From Mycobacterium sp. (GTDB lineage Bacteria; Actinomycetota; Actinomycetes; Mycobacteriales; Mycobacteriaceae), in the NCBI GenBank assembly GCA_021732005.1, contig JAKFVT010000022.1, positions 36,918 through 100,917 of the forward strand: a stretch of DNA of 64,000 bases. The letters run 5' to 3'. A program made the position numbers and the translations under genes. Positions 44,239 to 53,798 of this stretch are shown here, piece by piece. The first letter of the stretch is position 1. Every line of letters starts with the position of its first letter. The notes under the pieces were generated by a model, which was not told the origin of the DNA, did no database searches, and was given only the letters and a program-made list of their open reading frames with translations.

Positions 44239-45441
44239 TCACGCACGCTGGGTGTCCGCCCTGTAGCGGCGGATCCCCAGCGGCGCAGTGATGCTGTGCA
44301 CCAGCAGGCTCAGGGTCACCGCGATCACCCCGGCCTGGGTGAGCACATCAGGATGCTGGATCTCGCCTCGCTCGATCACCAGCAGTCCCAGCACCACAGT
44401 GCCGATGCCCCGCGGCCCGAACCAGCCGATGAACACCCGGCTGTAGGCGGGCAGGTCGGTGCGGATCAACGCGACCAGCACCGCGACCAAGCGCACCCCG
44501 AACAGCGCCACGATGCAGAACAGCACCACTCGCCAACTCGTGTGCTGCCAGGCGTCGATCACCGCGAAGGCGCCGAACATCGCGAACACCAACAACTCGA
44601 GTAGCTGTGCGGCGGCGTCCGAAACCTGGTTCGACACTTGGGTGTTGCTGCGCCGCGCGACGACCGCGAACGCCAGACCGCCGGTGAAGGCGGCGACGAA
44701 TCCGCTGGCATGCACCCGCTCGCCGAACTCGAAACAGATCAGCGCGATGGCCAGGGTGGCCAGCTGAGCCCAGGTGTCGTTCATCCACTCCCGCCGCCGC
44801 GACCAGGCGATCACCATCGCGCCGACCAGTCCGATGGCCGCCCCGATCGCCAACGACACCACCTCGGTGCGCAGGACGAACCACGTCCAGTCCCGCGGGC
44901 GTTCGTCGGTGTGCGCCGAGGCCAACGCGAGTGCGGCCAGCAGCACGGCCAGTGCAAAGCCGTCGTAGAAGCCGCTTTCCACCGACAGCGCGTTGCGCAC
45001 CCGCTCCGGAATCCGCCCGTCCTGGGTCAGCGCTTCGATGAGCGCCACCTCGGTGGGCGCCACGATCGCCGCCAGGCACACCGCCTCCCACCACGGCAGC
45101 ACCGGCAGCAGCGCTGCCGCGGTCAGCGTTCCCAGCACCAGAGTTAGTGGTATGCCGATCACCAGCAGCCGGAACGTGACGTGCCCGCGCCGGAACACCT
45201 TGCCCGGGTCCAGCTTGGCGGCCTGGTTGAACAGGATCACCGTCAGCGCGAGCTGCGCCAGGACCGTGAAGCCCTCGGTACCGGGGCCGGCTTGCAGCAC
45301 GTTGAAACCGAAGGGCCCGAACAACATTCCCAGGCCCACGAAGATCAACGCCGGGGCGACGTACCACCGGCCGACCAAGCCCGACACCACGGCATAGCCG
45401 AGGACCAGCAGGGTCAGGACGAACGAGGTGGCGGTATGCAC
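44239..45441 (-). CDS. Cation:proton antiporter (CPA1/CPA2 type)
   Basis: 400 residues with about twelve transmembrane helices. The core shows LALTVILFNQAAKLDPGKVFRRG, APTEVALIEALTQDGRIPERVRNALSVESGFYDGFALAVLL (helices 5-6 with the ESGFYDG ion-binding region; in classic NhaP this reads ESLLNDG), and FIGWFGPRGIGTVVLG near the end. It exchanges sodium or potassium for protons across the plasma membrane. It occupies the place between fum and the deacetylase. Confidence 0.85.
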   Translation of the reverse strand: MHTATSFVLTLLVLGYAVVSGLVGRWYVAPALIFVGLGMLFGPFGFNVLQAGPGTEGFTVLAQLALTVILFNQAAKLDPGKVFRRGHVTFRLLVIGIPLTLVLGTLTAAALLPVLPWWEAVCLAAIVAPTEVALIEALTQDGRIPERVRNALSVESGFYDGFALAVLLAALALASAHTDERPRDWTWFVLRTEVVSLAIGAAIGLVGAMVIAWSRRREWMNDTWAQLATLAIALICFEFGERVHASGFVAAFTGGLAFAVVARRSNTQVSNQVSDAAAQLLELLVFAMFGAFAVIDAWQHTSWRVVLFCIVALFGVRLVAVLVALIRTDLPAYSRVFIGWFGPRGIGTVVLGLLVIERGEIQHPDVLTQAGVIAVTLSLLVHSITAPLGIRRYRADTQRA

Positions 45442-45455
45442 CTACGCGCGCCGGA

Positions 45456-46337
45456 CTATGCGCCGTTGTTGGAGCCGCCGGAATTGGCCCCCGGGATGTC
45501 GGTGATCGGAATGTTCGGCATCGGCTTCGGCGACGGGGTCGCAGGCAGGGTCGGGATGTCGCCGGCCGGGATGTCCTGGAGCTGGTTGGCCGGCGGGCCG
45601 TTGTCGCGGCCGCCGTACACGTTGCCCGGTGCGCGCGGGCCCAGCATCTGGGTCACGGTCACCAGGTGGTAGCCGTTGGCTTTGAGCACCGGGATGAACT
45701 GCTCGACCAGGTCGACCGTCGACGAATAGGTGTCGTGGAACAGCACCACCGAGTTGGGCTTGATCTGGGTCATCAGCATGTAGCGGGTGGCGGCGGTGTT
45801 GGAGTCGTTCATCCAGTCGAACGGGATCACGTCCCAGAGGATCGCGGCGAGCCCGTACTGGGCGGCCACCTTGTTGACCGCGTCGTTGGTGAGCCCGCCG
45901 GCGGGCCGCCACAGGACCGGGGTCTGCCCGGTGGCCGCCTTGATCGCATCGTTGGCCTTGCTGAACTGGGCCGGCACATCCTCCGGGGGGATCGCCGTCA
46001 TGTTCGGGTGTTCCCAGGTGTGGCTGCCGAGTTCCATGCCGGCATCGACCACCCGCTTCGCACCGGCCGGGTTGGCCGCGACCTTGTTGCCGATCTCGAA
46101 GAAGGTGGCTTTCGCATCGTTGTCGTTGAGGATGCCCAGCAGCCGGTCGGTGTACGGCGAAGGCCCGTCGTCGAAGGTCAGCGCCACACACTTGACCACC
46201 GAGCAGTCGACGGAATCAGCCTTGGCCACCTTGACGTGTCCGGTGAAGCCCCCGATCACGACCACGGCCACGCCCGCGACGACACCTACGACGGTCCGCA
46301 GATAGGACCAGGACAGGGTGTCGGGACGGCGTGGCAC
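45456..46337 (-). CDS. Polysaccharide deacetylase (NodB domain, Rv1096-like)
   Basis: 293 residues. An N-terminal signal/anchor (about 13-33) precedes the NodB domain with motif 1 TFDDGPSPYTD, motif 2 SHTWEHPN (metal-binding His pair), motif 3 RPAGG and motif 5 SVVLFHDT. The C-terminal 45 residues are a Pro-rich disordered tail. It removes acetyl groups from peptidoglycan or a related glycan in the periplasm; Rv1096 is reported as a peptidoglycan deacetylase. Confidence 0.9.
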   Translation of the reverse strand: MPRRPDTLSWSYLRTVVGVVAGVAVVVIGGFTGHVKVAKADSVDCSVVKCVALTFDDGPSPYTDRLLGILNDNDAKATFFEIGNKVAANPAGAKRVVDAGMELGSHTWEHPNMTAIPPEDVPAQFSKANDAIKAATGQTPVLWRPAGGLTNDAVNKVAAQYGLAAILWDVIPFDWMNDSNTAATRYMLMTQIKPNSVVLFHDTYSSTVDLVEQFIPVLKANGYHLVTVTQMLGPRAPGNVYGGRDNGPPANQLQDIPAGDIPTLPATPSPKPMPNIPITDIPGANSGGSNNGA

Positions 46338-46390
46338 GCGACTGATTTTACCGGGCGCGCCTGGGAGGGCTTCTCAGCGATTTCGGCGCG

Positions 46391-47710
46391 TCAGGGCAGG
46401 GCGCCGGGGCTGATCTCCTCGAGCATCTCGGTGACCAGTGCGGCGATCGGCGAACGTTCGCTGCGCATCAGCGTGATGTGGGCGAACAGCGGATGGCCTT
46501 TGAGCTTCTCGATGACCGCGGCCACACCGTCGTGACGCCCGACCCGAAGGTTGTCGCGCTGCGCGACGTCGTGGGTCAGCACCACCCGCGACCCGCTGCC
46601 CAGCCGCGACAGCACGGTCAGCAGCACGTTGCGCTCCAGCGACTGCGCTTCGTCGACGATCACGAACGAGTCGTGCAGCGAACGGCCGCGGATGTGCGTC
46701 AGGGGTAGCACCTCCAGCATTCCGCGGGAGAGCACCTCTTCCAACACGGCCGGTGACGCCAGTCCCTCGAGGGTGTCGAAGACGGCCTGGGCCCACGGGC
46801 CCATCTTGTCGCTCTCGCTGCCGGGCAGGTAGCCCAGTTCCTGTCCGCCGACGGCGTACAGCGGCCGGAACACCACGACCTTGCGCTGGGTACGGCGCTC
46901 CAGCACCGCTTCGAGTCCCGCGCACAGCGCCAGCGCAGACTTGCCGGTGCCGGCCTTGCCGCCGAGGCTCACGATTCCCACCGATTCGTCCTGCAGCAGG
47001 TCGAGGGCGACACGTTGTTCGGCGGACCTTCCCCGGAGGCCGAACACTTCGCGATCACCCCGCACCAGCTGAACCTTCTTGTCCGCGTTCACCCGGCCCA
47101 GCGCACTGGAGTTGGCGCCGAGCAGCCGAACGCCGGTGTGGCACGGCAGATTACGCGCTTCCTCGAGATCGATCTCGCCCCCGGCGAAGATCGTGTCGAC
47201 ATCCTCGGGGGCCACATCGAGCTCGGCCATACCGGTCCAGCCCGAGGTGATCACGTCCTGGGCGTGGTATTCGTCGGCCAGTAGACCGACCGCGCCGGCC
47301 TTGACCCGCAGCGGAATGTCCTTGCTGACCAACGTGACTCGCTTGCCCTCGGCAGCCAGGTTCGCGGCCACCGTCAGAATGCGCGTGTCGTTGTTCTCGG
47401 TGCGGAAGCCGGACGGCAGCACCGACTGGTCGCTGTGGTTGAGTTCGACGTTGAGCGTTCCGCCTTGTGTACCAATGGGTATCGGCTGATCCAAGCGACC
47501 GTGTTCCAGACGGAGATCGTCGAACAACCGCAGCGCCTGCCGGGCGAACCAACCCAACTCGTGGTGGTGGCGTTTGGCTTCCAGTTCACTGATGACCACG
47601 AGCGGTACCACCACTTCGTGTTCGGCGAACCGGGTGCACGCCCACGGGTCGGACAACAGAACTGAGGTGTCGAGCACATACGTCCGAACGGGCGACTGCG
47701 AATCGGTCAC
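46391..47710 (-). CDS. phoH2: PhoH2: PIN-domain ribonuclease fused to PhoH-type ATPase/helicase
   Basis: 439 residues from GTG 47710, preceded by GAGGAG at good spacing; a longer frame lacks a ribosome site. The PIN domain (about 8-140) has the acidic set in [19 protein letters not shown] and NDTRILTVA. The PhoH domain has [12 protein letters not shown] (Walker A) and [10 protein letters not shown] (Walker B). Mycobacterial PhoH2 is an RNA helicase and ribonuclease that works with the small upstream PhoAT as a toxin-antitoxin pair. Confidence 0.93.
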   Translation of the reverse strand: MTDSQSPVRTYVLDTSVLLSDPWACTRFAEHEVVVPLVVISELEAKRHHHELGWFARQALRLFDDLRLEHGRLDQPIPIGTQGGTLNVELNHSDQSVLPSGFRTENNDTRILTVAANLAAEGKRVTLVSKDIPLRVKAGAVGLLADEYHAQDVITSGWTGMAELDVAPEDVDTIFAGGEIDLEEARNLPCHTGVRLLGANSSALGRVNADKKVQLVRGDREVFGLRGRSAEQRVALDLLQDESVGIVSLGGKAGTGKSALALCAGLEAVLERRTQRKVVVFRPLYAVGGQELGYLPGSESDKMGPWAQAVFDTLEGLASPAVLEEVLSRGMLEVLPLTHIRGRSLHDSFVIVDEAQSLERNVLLTVLSRLGSGSRVVLTHDVAQRDNLRVGRHDGVAAVIEKLKGHPLFAHITLMRSERSPIAALVTEMLEEISPGALP

Positions 47711-47726
47711 TGGGCGCTCCTCAGGT

Positions 47727-47840
47727 TCACGCGGTCCCCGCGAACCCCTCGGCGGACACTGCGGCACCAGGACCGGGACCGGTCCTGTCGTAGTCGAAAC
47801 GATAGGTACCGCCCGGACAGCAGAGCATGTCGCTAGCCAT
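47727..47840 (-). CDS. Candidate PhoAT antitoxin leader peptide (37 aa)
   Basis: ATG 47840 to TGA, ending 16 bp before the phoH2 GTG. The product starts [19 protein letters not shown], followed by a Gly/Pro/Ala-rich end; a second ATG is four codons in. Work on mycobacterial phoH2 describes a short upstream antitoxin gene, phoAT, in the same transcript. This is the only short frame here with that position. Its sequence cannot be matched to PhoAT from memory, so identity is inferred from context. Confidence 0.5.
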   Translation of the reverse strand: MASDMLCCPGGTYRFDYDRTGPGPGAAVSAEGFAGTA

Positions 47841-47895
47841 CGAAAGTGACGCTACTCCGGTCCCAGCGCGCTCGCCGATCAGGCGCGCGGGCGTG

Positions 47896-48723
47896 TTATG
47901 AGCGAACGAATTTCTTCAGCACCGACACGTCGTTGAGACCCCAGGCCGCGATGCGGTCGGCGACCACCGTGCGCGACGCTTCGTAGTCGAAAATGCCGGC
48001 CTGGGCAACATTGGTCAGCTTGTCCTGGTATTCCCAGATGTCGCCGCCGACCAGACCGAAGCTGACCGCGCGGCGGGCGATCGAGTTGATGGTCGAGTCG
48101 CGGTGGGTTTGCAGGCAGTGCCCAACCAAGTTGGCGAAGAACTCTTCGTGCCGCTCTTCGTCGGCCGCGATCCGGCCGACGAGTTGCTTGAGTACCGGCT
48201 CGTCGATCTTGGCCTCGAGGTTGCGGGTGAAGACGGCGTGCGCGCGCTCGTAGAGCGCCATGAAGACCAGGGTCTCGATCTGGGTGAACTGGGTGGCCCG
48301 GTAGCCGCGCATTACGTGCGCGACGCGGACGTCCTCGTTGGCGGTCGGATCGAAGTTACGGGTGACCACGAGGTAGTTCCGCAGTGCGATGGCGTGCAGG
48401 TTCTCCTCGGCCGTCCACCGGCCCAGCCAGCGGCCCCACTTGTCCTCGAGGATGAAGTGCTCGACCAACTCGCGGTGATATCCGGCGAGGTTGTCCTTGG
48501 TGATCAGCAGGATCTCCAAGGCGTCGACGACGTCGGAGGGCAAGGTGACCTGGGAGGGCTCCCAGTCCTTGCCGCCCAGGAAGGCGAAGTTCTCGCCCTG
48601 GTCGAACGGGACGTAGTCGTGGCCGTACCACTCATCGGCGGTGGCCAGATAGCGAACCAGATTGTCAGCGACAACCGGCTCAAGTTCGAGCGTCAGCGCA
48701 TTCGCGACAGGTTTCTGTGCCAT
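47896..48723 (-). CDS. desA2: Acyl-ACP desaturase DesA2
   Basis: 275 residues from ATG 48723 (MAQKPVANALTLELE). The di-iron ligands are in ENLH (helix with RWTAEENLHAIALRNYLVV) and EERHEEF, as in soluble fatty acyl-ACP desaturases. It has the shortened N-terminus of mycobacterial DesA2. It takes part in meromycolic acid chain desaturation. A palindrome overlapping the upstream terminator is a possible operator. Confidence 0.92.
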   Translation of the reverse strand: MAQKPVANALTLELEPVVADNLVRYLATADEWYGHDYVPFDQGENFAFLGGKDWEPSQVTLPSDVVDALEILLITKDNLAGYHRELVEHFILEDKWGRWLGRWTAEENLHAIALRNYLVVTRNFDPTANEDVRVAHVMRGYRATQFTQIETLVFMALYERAHAVFTRNLEAKIDEPVLKQLVGRIAADEERHEEFFANLVGHCLQTHRDSTINSIARRAVSFGLVGGDIWEYQDKLTNVAQAGIFDYEASRTVVADRIAAWGLNDVSVLKKFVRS

Positions 48724-48746
48724 GAAGTAACTGTAACTCAAAGACA

Positions 48747-48764
48747 CGGGTGTTTAAAAACCCG
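48747..48764. promoter_or_regulatory. Palindrome upstream of desA2, candidate repressor site
   Basis: CGGGTGTTTAAAAACCCG is symmetric at eight of nine pairs and begins 24 bp upstream of the desA2 ATG. The TetR-type regulator MadR is known to control desA1 and desA2 in mycobacteria. Whether this is its site is not shown by sequence. It also forms part of the glyA terminator. Confidence 0.4.
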
Positions 48765-48784
48765 GGCCACCGGCGTTTCGCCGG
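48752..48784 (-). terminator. Intrinsic terminator downstream of glyA
   Basis: Read on the minus strand, CCGGCG-AAA-CGCCGG (48784 to 48770) is followed after TGGCCCGGG by five T residues. It begins 11 bp after the glyA stop codon and separates glyA from desA2. Confidence 0.55.
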
Positions 48785-48794
48785 CCAAAGGTAC

Positions 48795-50261
48795 CTACAG
48801 AGTCAGGCCGGGGTACAGCGGATTGGCCGTCAGCATTTCGGCGGCGGCGGCGTGCACCCGATCGGCGGTGCCGTCGGCCAGCTTGTACTTGGCTTTGGAC
48901 GTGCCTTCGGCCTGCGTGTTTGACAGCACCTCGACCACCAGCTCGGCGACCCGGTCGAACTCCTCCGGACCGAACCCGCGGGTGGTCAACGCCGGCGTGC
49001 CGAACCGGATGCCGCTGGTGTACCAGGCGCCGTTCGGATCGGACGGGATCGCGTTGCGGTTGGTGACCACACCGGAATCCAGCAGCGCGGACTCGGCCTG
49101 GCGGCCGGTCAGCCCGTAGGACTGAACGTCGAGCAGCACCAGATGGTTGTCGGTGCCGCCGGTGACCAGGCTGGCGCCCCGCTTGAGCAGCCCCTCGGCG
49201 AAGGCTTTGGCGTTGTCGGCGATCCGCTGGGCGTAGGCCTGGAACGACGGCTGGCGCGCCTCGGCGAGCGCAACGGCCTTGGCGGCCATGACATGCGACA
49301 GCGGTCCGCCGAGCACCATTGGGCAACCCTTGTCGACGGCAGGCGCGAACTCCTCGGTGGCCAGCACCAGACCACCGCGCGGGCCCCGCAGCGACTTGTG
49401 CGTGGTCGTGGTGGTGACGTGGGCGTGCGGCACCGGGTCTTCGTCGCCGGTGAAGACCTTGCCTGCGACCAGCCCGGCGAAGTGCGCCATGTCGACCATC
49501 AGGGTGGCGCCGACCTCGTCGGCGATCTCACGCATCGTGGCGAAGTTGATCCGCCGCGAGTAGGCCGAATAGCCGGCGACCAGGATCAGCGGCTTGAACT
49601 CCTTGGCGGCGGCACGGACGGCGTCGTAGTCGATCAGGCCGGTCTGGTGATCGGTGCCGTAGCTGCGCTGGTGGAACATCTTGCCGGAGATGTTGGGCCG
49701 GAAGCCGTGAGTGAGGTGACCACCCGCGTCGAGCGACATGCCCAGCAGCCGCTGGCTACCCAGCCGCGCACGCAGCCGCTCCCACTCGGCCTCGGAGAGG
49801 TCATTGATGTGCTTGACCCCCGAATCGGTCAGCGCGGGCGCCTCGATCCGGGTGGCCAGGATGGCCCAGAACGCGACCAGGTTGGCGTCGATGCCCGAGT
49901 GCGGCTGGGCGTACGCATAGGGGGCGCCGAAGAGCTCGCGCGCGTGCTCGGCGGCCAGCGACTCGACGGTGTCGACGTTCTGGCAGGCGGCGTAGAACCG
50001 GTGCCCGACGGTGCCCTCGGCGTACTTGTCCGAGAACCAGGTGCCCATGGTCAGCAGCACCGCGGGTGAGGCGTAGTTCTCGCTGGCGATCAGTTTGAGC
50101 GAATCCCGTTGATCGGCAAGCTCTTTGCGGGTCGCGTCGGCAATCCGCGGCTCGACGGACTCGATGACCTTTAACGCCGCCCGGTACGCCTCGCTGGCGG
50201 TGGCGGCGTAGTCGGCGCCCTGAGCGGGGACGTGCGTCGAAATCGTCGAGTCTGCGGTCAT
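48795..50261 (-). CDS. glyA: Serine hydroxymethyltransferase, long form
   Basis: 488 residues, about 60 more than the usual bacterial enzyme. PLP lysine lies in [14 protein letters not shown]; substrate residues in [12 protein letters not shown] and FAGLVAGKV are present. Extra length comes from an N-terminal extension (about 20 residues) and an insert around [27 protein letters not shown]. It transfers the serine beta-carbon to tetrahydrofolate to make glycine. It holds the place of glyA1 (Rv1093) between desA2 and coaA. It may be a diverged SHMT class rather than the standard one. Confidence 0.88.
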   Translation of the reverse strand: MTADSTISTHVPAQGADYAATASEAYRAALKVIESVEPRIADATRKELADQRDSLKLIASENYASPAVLLTMGTWFSDKYAEGTVGHRFYAACQNVDTVESLAAEHARELFGAPYAYAQPHSGIDANLVAFWAILATRIEAPALTDSGVKHINDLSEAEWERLRARLGSQRLLGMSLDAGGHLTHGFRPNISGKMFHQRSYGTDHQTGLIDYDAVRAAAKEFKPLILVAGYSAYSRRINFATMREIADEVGATLMVDMAHFAGLVAGKVFTGDEDPVPHAHVTTTTTHKSLRGPRGGLVLATEEFAPAVDKGCPMVLGGPLSHVMAAKAVALAEARQPSFQAYAQRIADNAKAFAEGLLKRGASLVTGGTDNHLVLLDVQSYGLTGRQAESALLDSGVVTNRNAIPSDPNGAWYTSGIRFGTPALTTRGFGPEEFDRVAELVVEVLSNTQAEGTSKAKYKLADGTADRVHAAAAEMLTANPLYPGLTL

Positions 50262-50284
50262 GGCCCAAGCCTATCCGGCCCTGT

Positions 50285-51502
50285 TCAGGCCACGTCGACC
50301 CGCAACGCAGATGGAATCAGCGGCTCGTCGAGCAGCCGGCCGAACCGTTCGGTCAGGCTCACCCCGGCCGGCCGGTCGTCGAGCCAGCCCCGCAGCAGGC
50401 GGTACCCCTCGATGTACGTGCTGGTGTAGGCCCGCCACAGCGGCGAGGACAGGAACCGCAGCATCTGCCGTGCCCTGGTGTCATCGACCAGCAGCCAGCG
50501 CTGCAGGAAGGCGACAACCTCGTCGACGTCGCGGTGCTCGTCGTGCAGCATCAGCGCCGCGTCCTGGCGGACATCGGCCAGCGCCGCCGTCGCGTCTGAC
50601 AGCGCCTCGGCACGTTCGCCGTCGAATCGCAGCCCGAGGTCGGCGTAAATGTCCGTGGCCCAACTCCCCCACCCCGGTCCGACCGCGGCGTACAGCGCCA
50701 GGTCGGCGAGCCCCTCGGCCATCAGGCACTGCGGGGTGTTCACCAGGAAGATGGTCTGCTCCTGCTGGTCCTGGCCGGCCACCAGCCCGGCCTCCTTGCG
50801 GCAGTGCTCGGTGTGGTGACCGGGGTAGGACTCGTGGGCGACCAGCCGGGGCAGATTGGCCATCTGCTGCTTGAGGTCGGCGTTGACCGCGACCGTCGAG
50901 CGGTAGTCGCCGTTGTAGTAGTTGAAACCCGACCACGGCTTGTCGGTGACCACCTCGTAGACGATGGTCTCGGCGTCAGGCAGCGGGTAGGTCGCCCGCA
51001 CGGTGTCGCGCAGCGCGCTGGAGAACGCGTGAATGCACTCCTCGAGCCGTTCGGGCGGGATCTCGTCGGAGCGGCGGTGTGCCTCCATCCGGTCGGCCAG
51101 CGGGCCGGTGCCGCCGAGGACCTCGTCGATGCGGGCGTGGGCGGCACGGTAGCGCTCGGGGTCGCCGCGGCTGATCTCGACGTCGAAGTAATTCCGCACC
51201 TCGTCGACGAAACCCACCTCCTCGCCGGCGAACTTCCGCGCGGAGAACTGCAGGGCCCGCAGGTGCGCACCGATGAAGTCGGCGCGCTGGTCGGTGAAGC
51301 CACCCGTGCGGGCGACGCCGGGCAGTTCGGCCAGCAACCGGTCGGCCTCCCGGGCCAGTTCGGCCGGCTCGGGAGCGGGCTCGTCGGCCACGGCGCGACG
51401 CAACTCGGGATCGCCGGTGAAGGAGTCGACGTAGCCTTCCTCGATACGGTCGAACCGCAAACCGAGGGTTAAGTAATCGCGGATAAGGGTGCCGGGCTGC
51501 AT
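50285..51502 (-). CDS. DUF885 family protein (putative zinc-dependent peptidase)
   Basis: 405 residues from ATG 51502 ([11 protein letters not shown]). The DUF885 hallmark [11 protein letters not shown], an HExxH-like motif, lies about residue 215. Downstream [12 protein letters not shown] supplies a Glu that may be the third metal ligand. The family looks like M32/M2-type metallopeptidases but is poorly studied. Not part of the M. tuberculosis glyA-coaA spacing as I know it, so an added gene here. Divergent from coaA by 30 bp. Confidence 0.85.
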   Translation of the reverse strand: MQPGTLIRDYLTLGLRFDRIEEGYVDSFTGDPELRRAVADEPAPEPAELAREADRLLAELPGVARTGGFTDQRADFIGAHLRALQFSARKFAGEEVGFVDEVRNYFDVEISRGDPERYRAAHARIDEVLGGTGPLADRMEAHRRSDEIPPERLEECIHAFSSALRDTVRATYPLPDAETIVYEVVTDKPWSGFNYYNGDYRSTVAVNADLKQQMANLPRLVAHESYPGHHTEHCRKEAGLVAGQDQQEQTIFLVNTPQCLMAEGLADLALYAAVGPGWGSWATDIYADLGLRFDGERAEALSDATAALADVRQDAALMLHDEHRDVDEVVAFLQRWLLVDDTRARQMLRFLSSPLWRAYTSTYIEGYRLLRGWLDDRPAGVSLTERFGRLLDEPLIPSALRVDVA

Positions 51503-51532
51503 GTCAACCAAGCTAACTGCAAGACTGGCACC

Positions 51533-52471
51533 ATGGCGCGGCTGAGCGAACCCAGCCCTTACGTCGAGTTCGACCGGAGTCAATGGCGTTCCCTGCGCAT
51601 GTCGACCCCGTTGAAGCTCACGGAGGACGAACTGGTTGGGCTTCGCGGCCTCGGCGAGCAGATCGACCTGCTCGAGGTCGAAGAGGTCTACCTTCCGCTC
51701 GCCCGGCTCATTCACCTGCAGGTTGCCGCCCGTCAGCGACTGTTCGCCGCCACCTCCGAGTTCCTCGGTGAGCCGCAGCAGAACCCGGACCGGCCGGTGC
51801 CGTTCATCATCGGTGTAGCGGGCAGCGTGGCCGTCGGCAAGTCCACGACCGCCCGTGTGCTGCAGGCACTGCTGGCCCGCTGGGAGCACCACCCCCGCGT
51901 CGACCTGGTCACCACCGACGGCTTCCTGTACCCGAACGCCGAACTGGACCGTCGAAACCTGATGCATCGCAAGGGTTTCCCGGAAAGCTACAACCGCCGC
52001 GCGCTGATGAGGTTCGTGACGACGGTGAAATCCGGCGCCGATCAGGTGTGTGCCCCGGTGTACTCACATCTGATCTACGACATCGTCCCCGGCGAGAAGC
52101 ACGTCGTCACCCACCCGGACATCCTCATCCTCGAGGGACTCAACGTCCTGCAGACGGGTCCGACCCTGATGGTGTCGGACCTGTTCGACTTCTCGGTGTA
52201 CGTCGACGCCCGCATCGAGGACATCGAGAAGTGGTACGTCGACCGGTTCCTGGCGATGCGGGCGGGCGCGTTCGCGAACCCGGCCTCGCACTTCCACCAC
52301 TACGCGGGGCTGACCGATACCCAGGCCGTCGCGGCCGCCCGGGAAATCTGGAGTTCGATCAACCGGCCCAACCTGATCGAGAACATCCTGCCGACCCGCC
52401 CGCGGGCAACGCTGGTGCTGCGCAAGGACGCCGATCACGCGATCAACCGGCTGCGCCTGCGCAAGCTCTAG
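51533..52471 (+). CDS. coaA: Pantothenate kinase, type I
   Basis: 312 residues. The P-loop is [12 protein letters not shown] (about 94-105). [26 protein letters not shown] and the C-terminal [13 protein letters not shown] are the CoaA pattern. It phosphorylates pantothenate at the start of CoA synthesis and is expected to be feedback regulated by CoA. The first residues [15 protein letters not shown] agree with known mycobacterial CoaA starts. Confidence 0.95.
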   Translation: MARLSEPSPYVEFDRSQWRSLRMSTPLKLTEDELVGLRGLGEQIDLLEVEEVYLPLARLIHLQVAARQRLFAATSEFLGEPQQNPDRPVPFIIGVAGSVAVGKSTTARVLQALLARWEHHPRVDLVTTDGFLYPNAELDRRNLMHRKGFPESYNRRALMRFVTTVKSGADQVCAPVYSHLIYDIVPGEKHVVTHPDILILEGLNVLQTGPTLMVSDLFDFSVYVDARIEDIEKWYVDRFLAMRAGAFANPASHFHHYAGLTDTQAVAAAREIWSSINRPNLIENILPTRPRATLVLRKDADHAINRLRLRKL

Positions 52472-52481
52472 TCGGACTCGG

Positions 52482-52904
52482 CTAGTTCGTCGGCACCCCG
52501 GTGAGCGGGTTGAGGCGCAACACCGGCAGCGGGAACTCGAACTCCGCCTCGGCGCCGTCGGGATCCTCGTAGAGGCCGACGCTGTAGACCCCCGCGGAAT
52601 ACACGGTGATCGGCAGGTGGTGGGCGAAGACCCGGAATTTCACCGGCACCCCGGGGTTGTCCGGCCACTGCCAGGCGAATTCCAACAGCCCGACCCGCTC
52701 GCCCTCCGGCGATTTCGCGACGATGAACCGGCGCGGCTCATAGTCGCTGCCGCCCTGGGCGTGCACCGCGAGCACCAGCGGCACAGTGATCTGCGCTGGC
52801 AGGCTCTCCACGTAGCAGCTCGTCATCGGGAAGCCTTCCGCGGTGACCCCGCCGGCTTCTTCCAGGACCGCCTTGCGCGCGGCGGCGAACGCTACTACAT
52901 GCAT
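52482..52904 (-). CDS. Conserved hypothetical beta-rich protein
   Basis: 140 residues. It has regular beta-strand patterns (SLPAQITVPLVLAVHA, RRFIVAKSPEGERVGLLEFAWQW, LPITVYSAGVYSVGLYED, EFEFPLPVLRLNP) and no signal peptide. It resembles small actinobacterial proteins with a DUF6941-like beta-sandwich, but I cannot assign it. Convergent with coaA by 10 bp. Confidence 0.7.
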   Translation of the reverse strand: MHVVAFAAARKAVLEEAGGVTAEGFPMTSCYVESLPAQITVPLVLAVHAQGGSDYEPRRFIVAKSPEGERVGLLEFAWQWPDNPGVPVKFRVFAHHLPITVYSAGVYSVGLYEDPDGAEAEFEFPLPVLRLNPLTGVPTN

Positions 52905-52914
52905 GAGCGCAACC

Positions 52915-53310
52915 CTATTTGATGCGGCGCACCCCGAGGTACTGCAGGTCGGCGAACACCAGGGTGTACACGCCGCTTGCCAGCGTCGCGACCACGCCCG
53001 CCGTGGTGAGATCGAGCGCGATCACGACGACGACGGCGGCGACGGTGAAGACCAGATTCGCGATCGCGGTGGCGATGCCCGCGGTGCGCACATGGCGCAG
53101 TCTCGCGGCGAGGAACACCACCACGGCGTAGACGACGAAGACCGCCCCGGTGGTGAACTCGGCGGCTTTCGAGAAGCCGGTGAGTCCGGAGATCGGACCG
53201 GCGGCGGCCATCAGGGCGATGCCGCACAGGCCGGACAGGACGGCATCGACCCGCATCGCCATGCGCAACAACGAATCCGATGAGGTGGTGGTGGACAGGA
53301 TGGTGGTCAT
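52915..53310 (-). CDS. Four-helix membrane protein (paralogue of the next gene)
   Basis: 131 residues with four transmembrane helices. It begins MTTILSTTTSSDSLLRMAMRVDAVLSGL and ends LQYLGVRRIK. The first part and the ending match the neighbour upstream, so the two arose by tandem duplication. Start and stop overlap by four bases (ATGA). No function known. Confidence 0.8.
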   Translation of the reverse strand: MTTILSTTTSSDSLLRMAMRVDAVLSGLCGIALMAAAGPISGLTGFSKAAEFTTGAVFVVYAVVVFLAARLRHVRTAGIATAIANLVFTVAAVVVVIALDLTTAGVVATLASGVYTLVFADLQYLGVRRIK

Positions 53311-53729
53311 GCGTGTGCCTCCAGACGGCGAACTCCGAGATATTGCAGGACCGCGAAGGTGGCGGTGTAGAGCCCGCCGGCCAGCGCGGTGATCGATCCG
53401 AACGTGGTCAGCGGCAACACGGCGGTCTCGGCGAGCGCGATGAAGCCGACGGTGCTCACGGCGTTGAACGCGACCAGTCCGGCGCCGACGCGGCGAAGGT
53501 CGGGTGTGGCGGCCAGCGCGTAAACGACGAGCCCGCAGAGGACGAACGCGGCGCCGGCGATGTAGCCCTGCGCCGAGGTCAGTCCCGTCAGCTGACCCAG
53601 CGGGTCAGCCATCGCCGCGAAGGCCAGGCCGAGCACGCCGGTGAGGGTGGCGTCGATGCGCATCGCGAAACGCAGCAGCGAATCTTCTGAGTCGGAGAAC
53701 GGATGGTTCCCGGTGGTTATGGCGGTCAT
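53307..53729 (-). CDS. Four-helix membrane protein (tandem paralogue)
   Basis: 140 residues. Shares SLLRFAMRIDATLTGVLGL and the final VLQYLGVRR with the gene after it. Four transmembrane helices are clear. The two products could pair as a hetero-oligomer in the membrane. No function known. Confidence 0.8.
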   Translation of the reverse strand: MTAITTGNHPFSDSEDSLLRFAMRIDATLTGVLGLAFAAMADPLGQLTGLTSAQGYIAGAAFVLCGLVVYALAATPDLRRVGAGLVAFNAVSTVGFIALAETAVLPLTTFGSITALAGGLYTATFAVLQYLGVRRLEAHA

Positions 53730-53798
53730 GCCTGCAACGCTGCTCAGAAGGCGCTGCCAGGTCGACGCCGGACGCTGCCATCTACTGCCAGCTGCAGC

